DNA of 64,000 nt from Halanaerobium saccharolyticum (GCF_003259895.1 NZ_QLME01000010.1:40738-104737), one strand, 5' to 3'; positions 1 through 9,340 are shown, counted from the first letter of the stretch. Numbers and translations are program-made. Notes: generated by a model from the letters alone, not told the origin.

Positions 1-1662
1 AACCAGCAGCTCCTGCAGTGAATATCCAAGTAAAGGCATTCGCGCCGGCTTCAACTGATCTTCAGTAAACCAGGCTCCACCACGGCGAGCTAAATATTCT
101 CTGGTAATCCATTCCGGCATAAACCCTACCTTCCAGGCTCCAATGTGCTGGTTAGGAATCAAAATATATTTAACCTTTGGTGTCTCCATTATTTGTTCCA
201 GTAATAAATTTGCCTGATCTACCTTTTTACCTGTTGCAAAGGGCCAGTAAGAACCAACACCTTCTGAACTCATTCCCTCTCCTGTAATAATACTGGGATT
301 TCCATGACCTCTTGGTGCCACCAGACGCCACAGCCAGGCAAGAGCTGGAGGCAGAACATGGAAGAGCCCCATAATTCCATAAGTAGGATTTTTTTTAGTA
401 CAGGGTGGAACTCTAACTCCAAAACTGCGGACATCAATAGAGAGCGGTTCTTTTAAAACATCCGGTATAATATCTCTGGGAATTGTAACCCGGGGATTAG
501 GACATGGTTTTCCCGGTTCATCTTCAATATGCTCCCAGATTAAAGCAGTGCTGTTTGGTGCTGCATCAATATTTAAAAATAATAAAGGTTTATCAGGATC
601 AGCTGTAATCGCTTCCAGGTTGGGTTCAGTACCATATTTATCAATATGATCAACTCGTACAAACCAGGAATTTTCAGCATCCATTAAAGTTAGCTTGCCA
701 TTGTCCTTCTGCAGCGAATTATGACAGATCGCCATATCATCAGTCATCGGTCTTAAACCACATCCCTGTGGTAAAGTAATATGGAACTTTTCCTCTGTCA
801 TTAAGTTTTTACCAAAGAGCAGGCGACCACTTCTTTCGCGGTGCATATCCTCTAACATCTCACTTTTTCCACCACCACTGGCACCTTCATGAGATATGTT
901 GACCGTATTACCATAAGGAGTTACTACCTGGACAGCCGAACAGTGCAGAGTGACCCACTCTTCTTTTTCTCCCTGGTTGATCAGCATCCCATAAACCCCC
1001 TTTTTGGCACTGGGGCCAGGATAAAGATTATAGGCAAACATTTCGTATTTACTGTTCATACGGCGGTGAACTACTACCTGTTCTCCATTAAAATGAGTGT
1101 GACGGAATGGAGGTGCTATATAAATATGAGAACTGGGTTTAAATACTTCCTCCCGCTCCCTGGTATCTACTATTCCCTGCAGCAGGGAAAGACCAAAAGC
1201 AAAAAAAGCAGCATTTGCAGGTACAACCGCCATTGCCTTAACTCCCAGTCCCCTGGGACCTGTTTCAAAAAAGAATAAAGCAAGTTCCTGCGTCTTTAAC
1301 CAGTCAAAGGTTTCCCCTCTCACCTTAGCTTCAAATTTCTCTCCAAATCTTTCTTCATATCTTTCTTTGTCAGTTGGCTTCTCATCTGCAATTAACATAC
1401 AGTTAGGATCACGACGCCTCATATAGGGATCAGGATAATTGGCAGAAATACCATTACGAACTTTACAGACTACTGCTTCCACCACCTGCCCCTTATCAGG
1501 TATCTCATATTTAACTTCCTGACAGCCGTTTTTGGCATCTCTAACTGAAAGTTCAACCAGCTGCTGTTCATTATGGGCCACTGTATATTTAGGACAGGCC
1601 TCAAGTAATTCCTCAACTTCTTCCGGCAGTTCAACATTCTTTAGATTTTCATCTTTAATCAT
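1..1662 (-). CDS. PEP carboxykinase-like P-loop protein, DUF4914-like (C-terminus outside window)
   Basis: An open frame of 554 codons runs without a stop from an ATG at 1660-1662 off the left edge, so the C-terminus is missing. Near residues 257-268 it has a glycine-rich nucleotide-binding loop, HEGASGGGKSEM, of the kind seen in ATP-type PEP carboxykinases. An RRRDPNCM stretch lies near residue 80 and a THFNGEQ stretch near residue 190. The size and the loop fit the DUF4914 family as I remember it, whose reaction I do not know. It is not an ordinary PckA, because the usual PckA substrate motifs are not evident. It sits downstream of pullulanase on the same strand, 136 bases away. Frame and P-loop are seen directly; the family name is from memory. 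Confidence 0.8.
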   Translation of the reverse strand, partial: MIKDENLKNVELPEEVEELLEACPKYTVAHNEQQLVELSVRDAKNGCQEVKYEIPDKGQVVEAVVCKVRNGISANYPDPYMRRRDPNCMLIADEKPTDKERYEERFGEKFEAKVRGETFDWLKTQELALFFFETGPRGLGVKAMAVVPANAAFFAFGLSLLQGIVDTREREEVFKPSSHIYIAPPFRHTHFNGEQVVVHRRMNSKYEMFAYNLYPGPSAKKGVYGMLINQGEKEEWVTLHCSAVQVVTPYGNTVNISHEGASGGGKSEMLEDMHRERSGRLLFGKNLMTEEKFHITLPQGCGLRPMTDDMAICHNSLQKDNGKLTLMDAENSWFVRVDHIDKYGTEPNLEAITADPDKPLLFLNIDAAPNSTALIWEHIEDEPGKPCPNPRVTIPRDIIPDVLKEPLSIDVRSFGVRVPPCTKKNPTYGIMGLFHVLPPALAWLWRLVAPRGHGNPSIITGEGMSSEGVGSYWPFATGKKVDQANLLLEQIMETPKVKYILIPNQHIGAWKVGFMPEWITREYLARRGGAWFTEDQLKPARMPLLGYSLQELLV

Positions 1663-1798
1663 ATTTTACTCTACTACTCCCTTCTTTGGCTTAAATTCTA
1701 AAAAATAGTGAAGATTGTTACAATTTCAAAATAAAAGCCTTCTAATTTTCAAATACTTAATATTAATTTTATCATAAGTGCAGAAAAGCTACAAGCTT

Positions 1799-3718
1799 TT
1801 AATAGCCTGTAACCAGATCTGCTGCATAGATTACCATTCCCGAAATCGGCGGCACCATTACTTCATTAGAATGAAAAAATCTTATTGGTTCAGTGCCAGC
1901 TCCCTGATCATCAACAACTATAGCCCAGGTTCTACTTTCAGGCAAATAAAACTGTTTCCACTCCTGAGAAGGATTTAAGAGAACAATAATTTTACTCCAG
2001 GCATCTTCATTTGCATTGTTAAAAATACCATAACCTACAGTTCCAAAAGGAGAAGCTATAAAATGTAAGTTTTCTTTAATTGCTGACCGATTTCGCATCC
2101 TGAAAGCAGGATGGTGGCTGCGTAGATTAATTAACCCTTTAAGATAGTTAAAATGTTCCCTGTAAGTAGTTTTTCTTTCCCATTTTAGTTCATTTACTTC
2201 TATACCAGAATCAAAACTGTTATTATCACCAAATTTAGTCCTTAAAAACTCAGTTCCCGCTGGAATAAAAGGAACTCCCTGAGAGGTAAATAAAATTACC
2301 TGAGCTAATTTATGCATTTTTTTCCGCTGCTGTTCATTAGCTCCCGGACAGGATCTGGCTAACTTATCCCAGAGAGTTAAGTTATCATGAGAAGCTAAGT
2401 AATTAATACTTTCTCCAGGCTGTAAAGCAAAACCATATAAACGTCTTTCTTCTAAACCAATTGCTCCAATAACTCCCTCATCAATTTCTCGTTCCAGACC
2501 AATCTTACCCTGAATAAAACCTTTTCCAGTTCCATCACTATCACCCTTGAGAGCATTACGGAAATTATCATTAAAAACTGAAATCCCCGTTCCCCGCTGA
2601 TCACCCTTGCGAATCTGCTGGTAACTCTCAAGCTGAGGCTCCAGTGCTGTCCATGGTTCACCATAGATTAAAACTGAAGGGTTTTCCTCACGCAACTTAT
2701 TCTCAGCTAAGAGCATAGTCTCCCGATCAATCGAGGACATCAAATCAAAACGAAAACCATCAATATGATATTCCCGACTCCAGTATAAAAGTGAATCGAC
2801 AATATACTTGCGCATCATTTCCCGCTCACTTGCAATCTCATTTCCACAACCAGAAGCATTGGCAAAACTACTGTCTTCTGTAAATCTATAAAAATAGTTG
2901 GGAAAAATCTTCTGAAAGGGAGACTCTTGAGTATGATAGGTATGATTATAGACTACATCCATGATCACTCCAATCCCATAAGAATGGAGTGTTTTGACCA
3001 TCTTCTTAAATTCATAAATTCTACTCTCATTGGCAGGATTAGAGGCATAAGAACCTTCTGGCACCATATAATAAAGAGGATCATAGCCCCAGTTGTAGTC
3101 ATCTGGATCTGTATCATCAACTGTGGCAAAATCATAAACAGGCAGCAAATGCACATGGGTCACTCCCAGTTCCTTAAGGTGGGCAATTCCAGTCAGCATT
3201 CCTTCTTTATTTACACTGTGTCTTTCGGTAAAAGCTGTATATTTTCCCCGATGTCTAATTCCACTCTCTTTAGAAATAGAAAAATCTTTAACATGCAGCT
3301 CATAGATCACTGCATCAACCGGATCCTCTAACACAACCCGCTGATCTTTAGTCCAGGTTGGAGGATATATCCGAGAAGGATCAACAATCAGTCCATACTC
3401 ACTATTTGTACCTACTGCTTTAGTCCAGGGATCAACAAAATTATATTCCTGGCGGGGAAGCTGCAGATGCAAGCGATAGTAATTTCCATAATATTTTTGC
3501 GGCAGTTTAACTTTCCAGGTATCACTGGGAGCAGACTGCAGTTCGAACTCCTCCAGTTTCTTTGTTCCCTGATCATCAGCATAAATCTCAATGGCGGCTG
3601 ATTGAGCAGGTGGTGACCAAATTTTATAAGTTATCTCTGATTCAGAAAATGTCAAACCTAAGTCATCACCTGGATAATATAATCTTGCCGGCTTATTCTT
3701 GATATTTTGCTTAAACAT
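1799..3718 (-). CDS. pulA: type I pullulanase (GH13 debranching enzyme)
   Basis: Hydrolyses alpha-1,6 branch points in pullulan, glycogen or limit dextrins. An N-terminal beta-sandwich (about residues 15-100, CBM48-like) precedes a GH13 barrel. The type I pullulanase signature YNWGYDP is at 208-214. The GH13 regions follow: DVVYNHT (254-260), GFRFDLM with the nucleophile Asp325, YGEPW with the acid/base Glu354, and SHDN (443-446). At 639 residues with no signal peptide it is a cytoplasmic enzyme of usual type I length. It is divergent from the kinase/sucrose-phosphate synthase/phosphorylase genes across 3719-3952, which suggests a role in debranching intracellular glucan for the phosphorylase. 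The family is certain; the physiological substrate is inferred. Confidence 0.95.
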   Translation of the reverse strand: MFKQNIKNKPARLYYPGDDLGLTFSESEITYKIWSPPAQSAAIEIYADDQGTKKLEEFELQSAPSDTWKVKLPQKYYGNYYRLHLQLPRQEYNFVDPWTKAVGTNSEYGLIVDPSRIYPPTWTKDQRVVLEDPVDAVIYELHVKDFSISKESGIRHRGKYTAFTERHSVNKEGMLTGIAHLKELGVTHVHLLPVYDFATVDDTDPDDYNWGYDPLYYMVPEGSYASNPANESRIYEFKKMVKTLHSYGIGVIMDVVYNHTYHTQESPFQKIFPNYFYRFTEDSSFANASGCGNEIASEREMMRKYIVDSLLYWSREYHIDGFRFDLMSSIDRETMLLAENKLREENPSVLIYGEPWTALEPQLESYQQIRKGDQRGTGISVFNDNFRNALKGDSDGTGKGFIQGKIGLEREIDEGVIGAIGLEERRLYGFALQPGESINYLASHDNLTLWDKLARSCPGANEQQRKKMHKLAQVILFTSQGVPFIPAGTEFLRTKFGDNNSFDSGIEVNELKWERKTTYREHFNYLKGLINLRSHHPAFRMRNRSAIKENLHFIASPFGTVGYGIFNNANEDAWSKIIVLLNPSQEWKQFYLPESRTWAIVVDDQGAGTEPIRFFHSNEVMVPPISGMVIYAADLVTGY

Positions 3719-3964
3719 ATAATCATCTCCACTACTACAATTTATACACAGGAAGCATTAATTTAAATAATTTACTTCCAATTATTACAACTGTCTATAT
3801 TACTTATTATTCTTTATCTTTATTACTATTCCTGCCCTCAGCTGAGATTAATTAATTTAAAAAACAGGTTATTTTTAATTTATGTAGAAATAATATTTAA
3901 GAGCTGTTTTAAGAATAATTTTTTTGCAAACAATTTATAATCTAAATGTGAGGTGAGGCGATTG

Positions 3965-4954
3965 TTGACAATTCATGACAGTTTTAGTTTCGAAGAAAAT
4001 GACTTCGATATAACTGCTTATGGAGAGGTTTTGCTGGATCTGATATCCAGGGAGGAAGCTCCGCTAAAACAATGTGCTAATTTTACCCGTTATTTTGGGG
4101 GTTCTCCTGCCAATGTTTTAGTAAATATGCAGCGTCTCGAAAACAAAACAGCATTAATCAGCAGGATTGGAAAAGATGAATTTGGCGAATATTTGAGAGA
4201 GATTTTAGAAAATGAAGGTATTAATCTTGACTGTCTCCAGTCTGATCAGGAAGAAGGCACTCCAATCATATTTGTCAATAAAAGCAAGAAAACCCCATCC
4301 TGGCTTGCTTATCGGGGGGCAGATATTAATCTGCAGATCAGCAAACAGATATATGACAAAATTGATAATTCTTCAATATTTTTTACAAGCAGTTTTATCC
4401 TCTCAAAAAATCCAGCCCGGGCAACTGCAATTAAAGCTATAGAATATGCGGTAAAAAAAGATAAATTTTTTGCTTTTGATCCAAGCTTTAGAGCTAAGCT
4501 CTGGTCTGAGGGCAAAAAGGGCGGCCAAATTATTAAAAAACTAATAGCTCAAGCTGATATTATCAAACCCTCTCTAGATGATGCTTATCACCTCTATGGG
4601 CAGGAGCCCCCAGAAAATTATTTAAAAAAATATCACAGTGATGGAGCAAAGTTTGTAATTTTAAGTTTAGGAAAAGATGGAGTTCTTGTCTCTGACGGCA
4701 GCACTGAACCCCTGCATATTCCTGTTTTTTCTGAGAAGGTAGTAGATGTTACAGGTGCAGGTGATTCATTCTGGTCAGGATTGCTAACCGGTATTTTAAA
4801 GGGTCTGCCGGTCAAAGAGGCTGCACGCCTGGGAAATGCTGTAGCTGCTTTTAAAATTAAGGGAGTAGGTGCCCTATCTTCAGTTCCACCGTTAAGGGAA
4901 ATTATATCTTATTATGATATACAGCCAATTGAAGGAGGTAATTTTAATGAGTGA
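3965..4954 (+). CDS. PfkB-family sugar kinase, probable fructokinase
   Basis: Ribokinase/PfkB family enzyme, probably making fructose 6-phosphate. It has the N-terminal GEVLLDL strand, the FGGSPANVLVNM sugar-binding region and the C-terminal DVTGAGDSFWSG signature carrying the catalytic Asp and anion hole. A GTG at 3953 is also in frame, but the Shine-Dalgarno AGGTGAGG (3951-3958) overlaps it. TTG at 3965 lies 6 bases behind that site and is the better start. A TATAAT box is at 3936-3941. The stop overlaps the start of sucrose-phosphate synthase by 8 bases, so the two are translationally coupled. This supports supply of fructose 6-phosphate for sucrose synthesis. Substrate specificity is inferred from context. 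Confidence 0.85.
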   Translation: MTIHDSFSFEENDFDITAYGEVLLDLISREEAPLKQCANFTRYFGGSPANVLVNMQRLENKTALISRIGKDEFGEYLREILENEGINLDCLQSDQEEGTPIIFVNKSKKTPSWLAYRGADINLQISKQIYDKIDNSSIFFTSSFILSKNPARATAIKAIEYAVKKDKFFAFDPSFRAKLWSEGKKGGQIIKKLIAQADIIKPSLDDAYHLYGQEPPENYLKKYHSDGAKFVILSLGKDGVLVSDGSTEPLHIPVFSEKVVDVTGAGDSFWSGLLTGILKGLPVKEAARLGNAVAAFKIKGVGALSSVPPLREIISYYDIQPIEGGNFNE

Positions 4955-6431
4955 AATTAAACATGTAGCATTTTTAAACCCGCAGGGGAATTTTGATCAA
5001 GATGACAGCTACTGGACAGAACATCCCGATTTTGGAGGACAGCTGGTTTATGTTAAGGAAGTAAGTATGGCCCTGGCTAAAATGGGAATTAAAGTAGATA
5101 TTATTACCCGGCAGTTAAATGATCCCGAATGGCCTGAATTTAGTGATCTTTATGACAGTTATCCCGGCTATGATAATTTAAGAATTATCCGTCTTCCCTT
5201 TGGTGGTGACAAATTTTTAGCCAAAGAAAAATTATGGCCTCATTTAAAAAAGTATGTAGATACAGTTGCTGAATTTTATGACGAAGAAGGTGCTTTTCCT
5301 GACTTTTTTACCACCCACTACGGAGATGGAGGAATGGCCGGAGTCCTGCTTAAAGAAAAAATGGAGACTCCATTTTCATTTACCGGTCACTCTCTGGGCG
5401 CCCAAAAGATGGACAAACTTAACTTTTCTCAGGAAAATTTTGAGCAGCTAATTGACCGCTTCAAATTTCACAGCCGGATAATTGCCGAAAGATTAACAAT
5501 GAAATTTACCAATCAAATTATTGTCAGCACCTCTCAGGAAAGAATGGAGCAGTATTCTCATCCATATTACGAAGGTGCAGTTGATGTGAATAATGATGAT
5601 AAATTCTCTGTTATCCCTCCTGGAGTAAATACTGATGTTTTTGACGGCGGTTATTCTAAAACAACTCAAGAAATGATTGATCAATATCTTGACCGTGATT
5701 TAAAAGCTGAGCGAACAGATAAACCGGCAATTATCTGTGCCAGCCGCCTGGATCAGAAAAAAAATCATCTGGCTTTAGTTAAAGCCTTTGCTGGTGATCA
5801 GGAACTTCAGCAGCGAGCAAATTTAATTATTACTTTAAGAGGAATTGAAAATCCATTCGAGGATTATAGCTCAGCTGCAGGAGAAGAAAAAGAAATCTTA
5901 GATCAAATTATGGAAATAATTAAAAATAATGGGCTGGAAGGCAAAGTTTCAATGTTTCCCCTGAGCAGCCAGAAGAAATTAGCTGAATGCTATGGTTATC
6001 TGGCAGAAAGAGAATCAGTTTTCTCGCTAACTTCATTTTATGAACCCTTTGGCCTGGCGCCAGTAGAGGCAATGGCTGCTGGCCTCCCTGCAGTAGTAAC
6101 CAAAAATGGTGGTCAAAGCGAAATAATGGCAGATGATGAGTTTGGAATTTTAATTGATCCAGAAGATCCAGAAGATATAGCTCATGGACTCAAAAAAATA
6201 GTTGGTAATAATACTGTCTGGAAGGATTATCAGATAAAAGCAAAAGAAAGAGTAGAATCTACTTATACCTGGAAACAGACGGCAAAAAGATATCTTAAAG
6301 CAATGGAAAAAGGTTTAAGCTTTGATATCCCGGTGATCCATAGTGAAATACCAGCTTACTATTTCCTGCCGGATAGTGATAATGAACATAAATTATTAGA
6401 AAGATTCAAAGAAAAAGTTTTCAGAAAATAG
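4947..6431 (+). CDS. sps: sucrose-phosphate synthase (GT4 family)
   Basis: Transfers glucose from a nucleotide sugar to fructose 6-phosphate to give sucrose 6-phosphate. The 494-residue protein is close along its whole length to the Halothermothrix orenii enzyme as I remember it. It shows NPQGNF near residue 11, the GGQLVYVKE loop (30-38), GHSLGAQK (147-154), SRLDQKKN (266-273) and the GT4 EX7E motif from Glu366 to Glu374 in EPFGLAPVE. A longer frame from 4914 exists, but GAAGGAGGT at 4931-4939 lies 7 bases before ATG 4947, and that start matches the known N-terminus. It overlaps the kinase upstream. No sucrose-phosphatase gene is in the window, so dephosphorylation must be encoded elsewhere or be done by another phosphatase. 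Sucrose may serve as compatible solute or reserve (inference). Confidence 0.95.
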   Translation: MSEIKHVAFLNPQGNFDQDDSYWTEHPDFGGQLVYVKEVSMALAKMGIKVDIITRQLNDPEWPEFSDLYDSYPGYDNLRIIRLPFGGDKFLAKEKLWPHLKKYVDTVAEFYDEEGAFPDFFTTHYGDGGMAGVLLKEKMETPFSFTGHSLGAQKMDKLNFSQENFEQLIDRFKFHSRIIAERLTMKFTNQIIVSTSQERMEQYSHPYYEGAVDVNNDDKFSVIPPGVNTDVFDGGYSKTTQEMIDQYLDRDLKAERTDKPAIICASRLDQKKNHLALVKAFAGDQELQQRANLIITLRGIENPFEDYSSAAGEEKEILDQIMEIIKNNGLEGKVSMFPLSSQKKLAECYGYLAERESVFSLTSFYEPFGLAPVEAMAAGLPAVVTKNGGQSEIMADDEFGILIDPEDPEDIAHGLKKIVGNNTVWKDYQIKAKERVESTYTWKQTAKRYLKAMEKGLSFDIPVIHSEIPAYYFLPDSDNEHKLLERFKEKVFRK

Positions 6432-6531
6432 ACATTTGCTGAGAATTTGATATAATGAATAATTAGGAATAGATATTATTATAAAATTTGTGCAAGCGTT
6501 TGAATTAAAATTAACAGGGAGTGATTTATTA

Positions 6532-8142
6532 ATGAACAATAGTAAGCCGCACACAGCTTATTTTTGTATGGAATACGGTTTAAATGAAAATATGCGTATT
6601 TATGCAGGTGGGCTTGGAATTTTAGCAGGAGATATTCTTAAAGGAGCAAAAGAATTTTCTTATCCTGTAACAGGAATTGGACTTTTATGGCGCAAAGGAT
6701 ACTCAAAACAGGTAATCAACGAAGAAGGTAGACCCGAAAACCAGCATCCCGTAAATAATGAAATTTATGAACATGCTGAAGATACAGGAGAAACTGTAAC
6801 TGTAACCATTAGAGATCAGGAAGTAACTCTTAAAATCTGGAAGTTGGATAAGTTTGATAATGCAACCTTATATCTACTTGATGCAAATCTTCCGGAAAAC
6901 AGAAAATATCAGACAATTACTGACGGTCTTTATGATGGTTTTAATGAAAGAAGAATTGCTCAGGAAATTGCACTTGGTATTGGTGGAGTTAAAGCAATTC
7001 GTAAACTCGGCCTTAAAATTGACATTTATCATTTTAATGAAGGCCATGCTGCTTTAGCTGGAACTGAATTGATCAAAGAGAAAATGGAAGCTGGAATGGA
7101 TTTCCATGCTGCCTGGGATGAGGTTAAAGAAGATATCGTCTTCACAACTCACACCCCGGTCAAAGAAGGTAATGAATCCCACAGTTTAGACAGCCTCAAT
7201 AAAATGAGTGCTTTCAATACCTTAACTAGAGAACAGATGAAAGAAATTGGTGACAGTCCTTTTGGAATGACTGTAGCAGGACTGCGATTGTCAAGAATTT
7301 CTAATGGTGTGGCTAAACTGCACGGACAGACTTCCCGAGAAATGTGGAAAAATGTTAGCGGTAAATCACCTATTATCTCAATTACCAATGGTGTTCACAG
7401 AGGTACCTGGGTTGATGATAGAATTGTAGAAAACATGGGTGATACAGAAGCTATTTATAATACTCACAAAACAATGAAGCAGGAATTGGTAGACTTCATT
7501 AAAGAAAGAAATGGTGCCCAATTAGATCCTGATAAATTAATAATTGGTTTTGCCCGGAGAGCAACTGCTTATAAGAGACCTAATTTAATCTTTAAAAAGT
7601 CTGATATTATCGATCCCTATTTAGAGTCAGGCGAGGTCCAGTTAGTATTTTCTGGCAAAGCTCATCCAACAGATGATAACGGAAAAGAAATTGTAGCTAA
7701 TCTGGTTAAAAAAGCAAAGGAATTTCCAAATAGTGTAGTTTTCTTAGAAGATTACAATATGGAAATTGCCCGCTATATGACCCGCGGTGTTGATATCTGG
7801 TTAAACAATCCCCGCAAACCACTGGAAGCTAGTGGTACTTCTGGCATGAAAGCTGCTATGAACGGTGGCTTAAACTTAAGTATCCTTGATGGCTGGTGGG
7901 TTGAAGGTTGTGAACACGGAATCAACGGCTGGCAGTTTGGAGATGGCTATGTAGGTGAAGGTCAGGACGAAAGTGATCTTTACGCACTCTACCGAGTCTT
8001 ATTCAACGAAGTTGTCCCTACTTTCTACGGCAACAAAGACCGCTGGAAAGATATGATGATGGAAAGTATTGATACTACCTATGAAAGATTCTCCGCTAAA
8101 AGAATGCTGGAGAGATATTATGCGGAAATGTATAATAAATAA
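6532..8142 (+). CDS. glgP: alpha-glucan phosphorylase, short (archaeal/thermophile-type) form
   Basis: Phosphorolyses alpha-1,4-glucan to glucose 1-phosphate. The 536-residue protein belongs to the short phosphorylase subgroup (GT35) and lacks the regulatory N-terminus of the long forms. Visible landmarks are AGGLGILAGD (25-34), HFNEGHAA (167-174), HTPV (207-210), FARRATAYKRP (340-350) and the PLP site SGTSGMKAAMNG with Lys440. The frame is open back to a GTG at 6490. CAGGGAGTGA at 6516-6525 instead points to ATG 6532, whose N-terminus starts at the conserved region. It lies 100 bases after sps and is probably in the same operon. With pullulanase it completes a glucan-to-sucrose route. A long palindrome follows the stop. 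Confidence 0.93.
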   Translation: MNNSKPHTAYFCMEYGLNENMRIYAGGLGILAGDILKGAKEFSYPVTGIGLLWRKGYSKQVINEEGRPENQHPVNNEIYEHAEDTGETVTVTIRDQEVTLKIWKLDKFDNATLYLLDANLPENRKYQTITDGLYDGFNERRIAQEIALGIGGVKAIRKLGLKIDIYHFNEGHAALAGTELIKEKMEAGMDFHAAWDEVKEDIVFTTHTPVKEGNESHSLDSLNKMSAFNTLTREQMKEIGDSPFGMTVAGLRLSRISNGVAKLHGQTSREMWKNVSGKSPIISITNGVHRGTWVDDRIVENMGDTEAIYNTHKTMKQELVDFIKERNGAQLDPDKLIIGFARRATAYKRPNLIFKKSDIIDPYLESGEVQLVFSGKAHPTDDNGKEIVANLVKKAKEFPNSVVFLEDYNMEIARYMTRGVDIWLNNPRKPLEASGTSGMKAAMNGGLNLSILDGWWVEGCEHGINGWQFGDGYVGEGQDESDLYALYRVLFNEVVPTFYGNKDRWKDMMMESIDTTYERFSAKRMLERYYAEMYNK

Positions 8143-8305
8143 AAACAATAAAGATAATTAGCCTAGTCTTCACGACGACTACAGCTAAATAAAATTAAGG
8201 TCTGCCCTAACTCGTTCCACTCAAACAAGGGGCAGACTTTTCTTAATTTTATTTGCTTTTAGTCTGTTTCGACTAAATTGCTAATTATCTTTTTGTTTTA
8301 TTTTG
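8138..8305. repeat. nested imperfect palindrome, copy 1 (also a likely terminator)
   Basis: Outer arms contain GATAATTAGC (8153-8162) and GCTAATTATC (8280-8289), flanked by pairing A/T-rich tracts. An inner, almost perfect hairpin spans 8187-8254: an AAATAAAATTAAG arm, GTCTGCCC (8200-8207), GGGCAGAC (8230-8237), and the complementary CTTAATTTTATTT arm. It sits between the convergent glgP and DJ-1-like genes and can terminate transcription from both sides, but it is much longer than an ordinary terminator and is partly repeated at 8501-8562. The 567-base stretch 8143-8709 holds only such repeats and no gene I can support. Confidence 0.8.
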
Positions 8306-8331
8306 TCAACAACTTAAATAGAAGCTGCAGT
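8268..8331. repeat. 64-bp direct repeat, copy A
   Basis: The 64 bases from TTCGACTAAATTGC to GAAGCTGCAGT recur almost unchanged at 8632-8695. The copy forms the right edge of the first palindromic module and runs into a second weaker one (AAGCTGCAGTT near 8325 against AACTGC...AGCTT near 8419-8430). Confidence 0.85.
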
Positions 8332-8500
8332 TCCTAACTCCGCTGCTCTGACGGCCTCGATGGCCTAATTCTAACTCGACCATGCGTAATAAAACGAAGA
8401 GTTAGTGAGACAGGGAAACTGCAATAGCTTATTATTTATATTCAAGTCTGTTCCGGTTAAAGTGCCAATTCTTTTTTTATTTATATTTATTTGGAGATAT

Positions 8501-8562
8501 TAAAATTAAGGCCTGCCCTAACTCGCTTCGCTCAAGCATGGGGCAGGCTTTTCTTAATTTTA
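8501..8562. repeat. palindrome copy 2 of the 8187-8254 hairpin
   Basis: AAAATTAAG-GCCTGCCC pairs with GGGGCAGGC-TTTT-CTTAATTTT. Arms and loop (CCTAACTCG...CTCAA) match the hairpin at 8187-8254. The differing stem position is compensated: GTCTGCCC/GGGCAGAC in copy 1, GCCTGCCC/GGGCAGGC in copy 2. That base-pair-preserving change argues that the folded form matters. Confidence 0.8.
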
Positions 8563-8631
8563 TCTACTTTAAGTCTGCAACCTTAAACTGTGCTTGTAAC
8601 GGTCTGTATCAATGGGGAGTGCCCCAGGCGC

Positions 8632-8695
8632 TTCGACTAAATTGCTAATTATTTTTTTGTTTTATTTTGTCAACAACTTAAATAGAAGCTGCAGT
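8632..8695. repeat. 64-bp direct repeat, copy B
   Basis: Second copy of the 8268-8331 sequence, again at the right edge of a palindromic module and ending just before the stop of the DJ-1-like gene. Confidence 0.85.
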
Positions 8696-8709
8696 CGCTT
8701 ATTATCTTT

Positions 8710-9258
8710 TTATTTTTTAACCAGCATTGCTTCTTCCAGCTCAGATCTTTTCTCAGCATCGATTAAATATTCAACAATTGTCATCGCAAACTCCATGGCA
8801 ACTCCGGGACCTCTACTGGTAATTATATTCTCATCAATTACGACTCTTTCTTCCCGGTAATTACAGGAAGGCATTTGATCATCAAAACCTGGATAACTGG
8901 TTGCATTTTTTCCTTTTAAAACCCCGGCAGCTTCCAGGACTATTGGACCTGCACAGACTGCTGCACAGAGTTTGTCTTCCTCATAAACTTCTTTGATAAG
9001 CTTGAGCAGTTCTTCACTCTCACGCAGATTGGCTGCACCCGGCATTCCACCAGGTAAAACTACAGCTTTAAGTTCAGCTGCATCTACTTTTGAGATCTCA
9101 GTATCTGTTTCAATTTTTATTCCATGGTCTCCTTCAATTTCATTACTTCCTATACCAGCAGTCAATACATCAAATCCAGCCCGCCGTAGAACATCAATGT
9201 TGGTTATCGCTTCAATTTCTTCAAAACCAGGTGCTAAAGGAATTAAAATCTTAGCCAT
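8710..9258 (-). CDS. DJ-1/PfpI family protein (YajL-like)
   Basis: A 182-residue single-domain class I glutamine amidotransferase-like protein of the DJ-1/YajL branch. The nucleophile elbow LCAAVCAGP (97-105) puts the reactive cysteine at 102, aligned with the oxidation-sensitive cysteine of DJ-1. The conserved acidic residue lies in GFEEIEA (11-17), and PGGMPGA (69-75) is the oxyanion strand. The full length matches DJ-1 (about 185 residues). Family members are linked to oxidative and carbonyl stress, either as deglycases/glyoxalases (debated) or chaperones. The gene is monocistronic and convergent with glgP. Family is sure; reaction is not. Confidence 0.92.
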   Translation of the reverse strand: MAKILIPLAPGFEEIEAITNIDVLRRAGFDVLTAGIGSNEIEGDHGIKIETDTEISKVDAAELKAVVLPGGMPGAANLRESEELLKLIKEVYEEDKLCAAVCAGPIVLEAAGVLKGKNATSYPGFDDQMPSCNYREERVVIDENIITSRGPGVAMEFAMTIVEYLIDAEKRSELEEAMLVKK

Positions 9259-9340
9259 AAATTTAGCCTCCTTAAATTTTTTAGTCTTTATTTTAAAACA
9301 TCTCTTAACTTATTTAAACTTTAACAAAGAATTACGATTC

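Noticed and set aside
889..1278. Plus-strand ORF of 129 codons
   Set aside because: It lies antisense within the truncated PEPCK-like gene, which has clear family motifs in its own frame. The plus-strand translation has no domain or ribosome site.
2927..3331. Plus-strand ORF of 134 codons inside pulA
   Set aside because: Antisense shadow of the pullulanase catalytic region, which is unambiguous.
8612..8860. Plus-strand ORF of 82 codons across the repeat and the DJ-1-like gene end
   Set aside because: It runs through the direct repeat and antisense to a clear gene; serine-rich shadow with no ribosome site.
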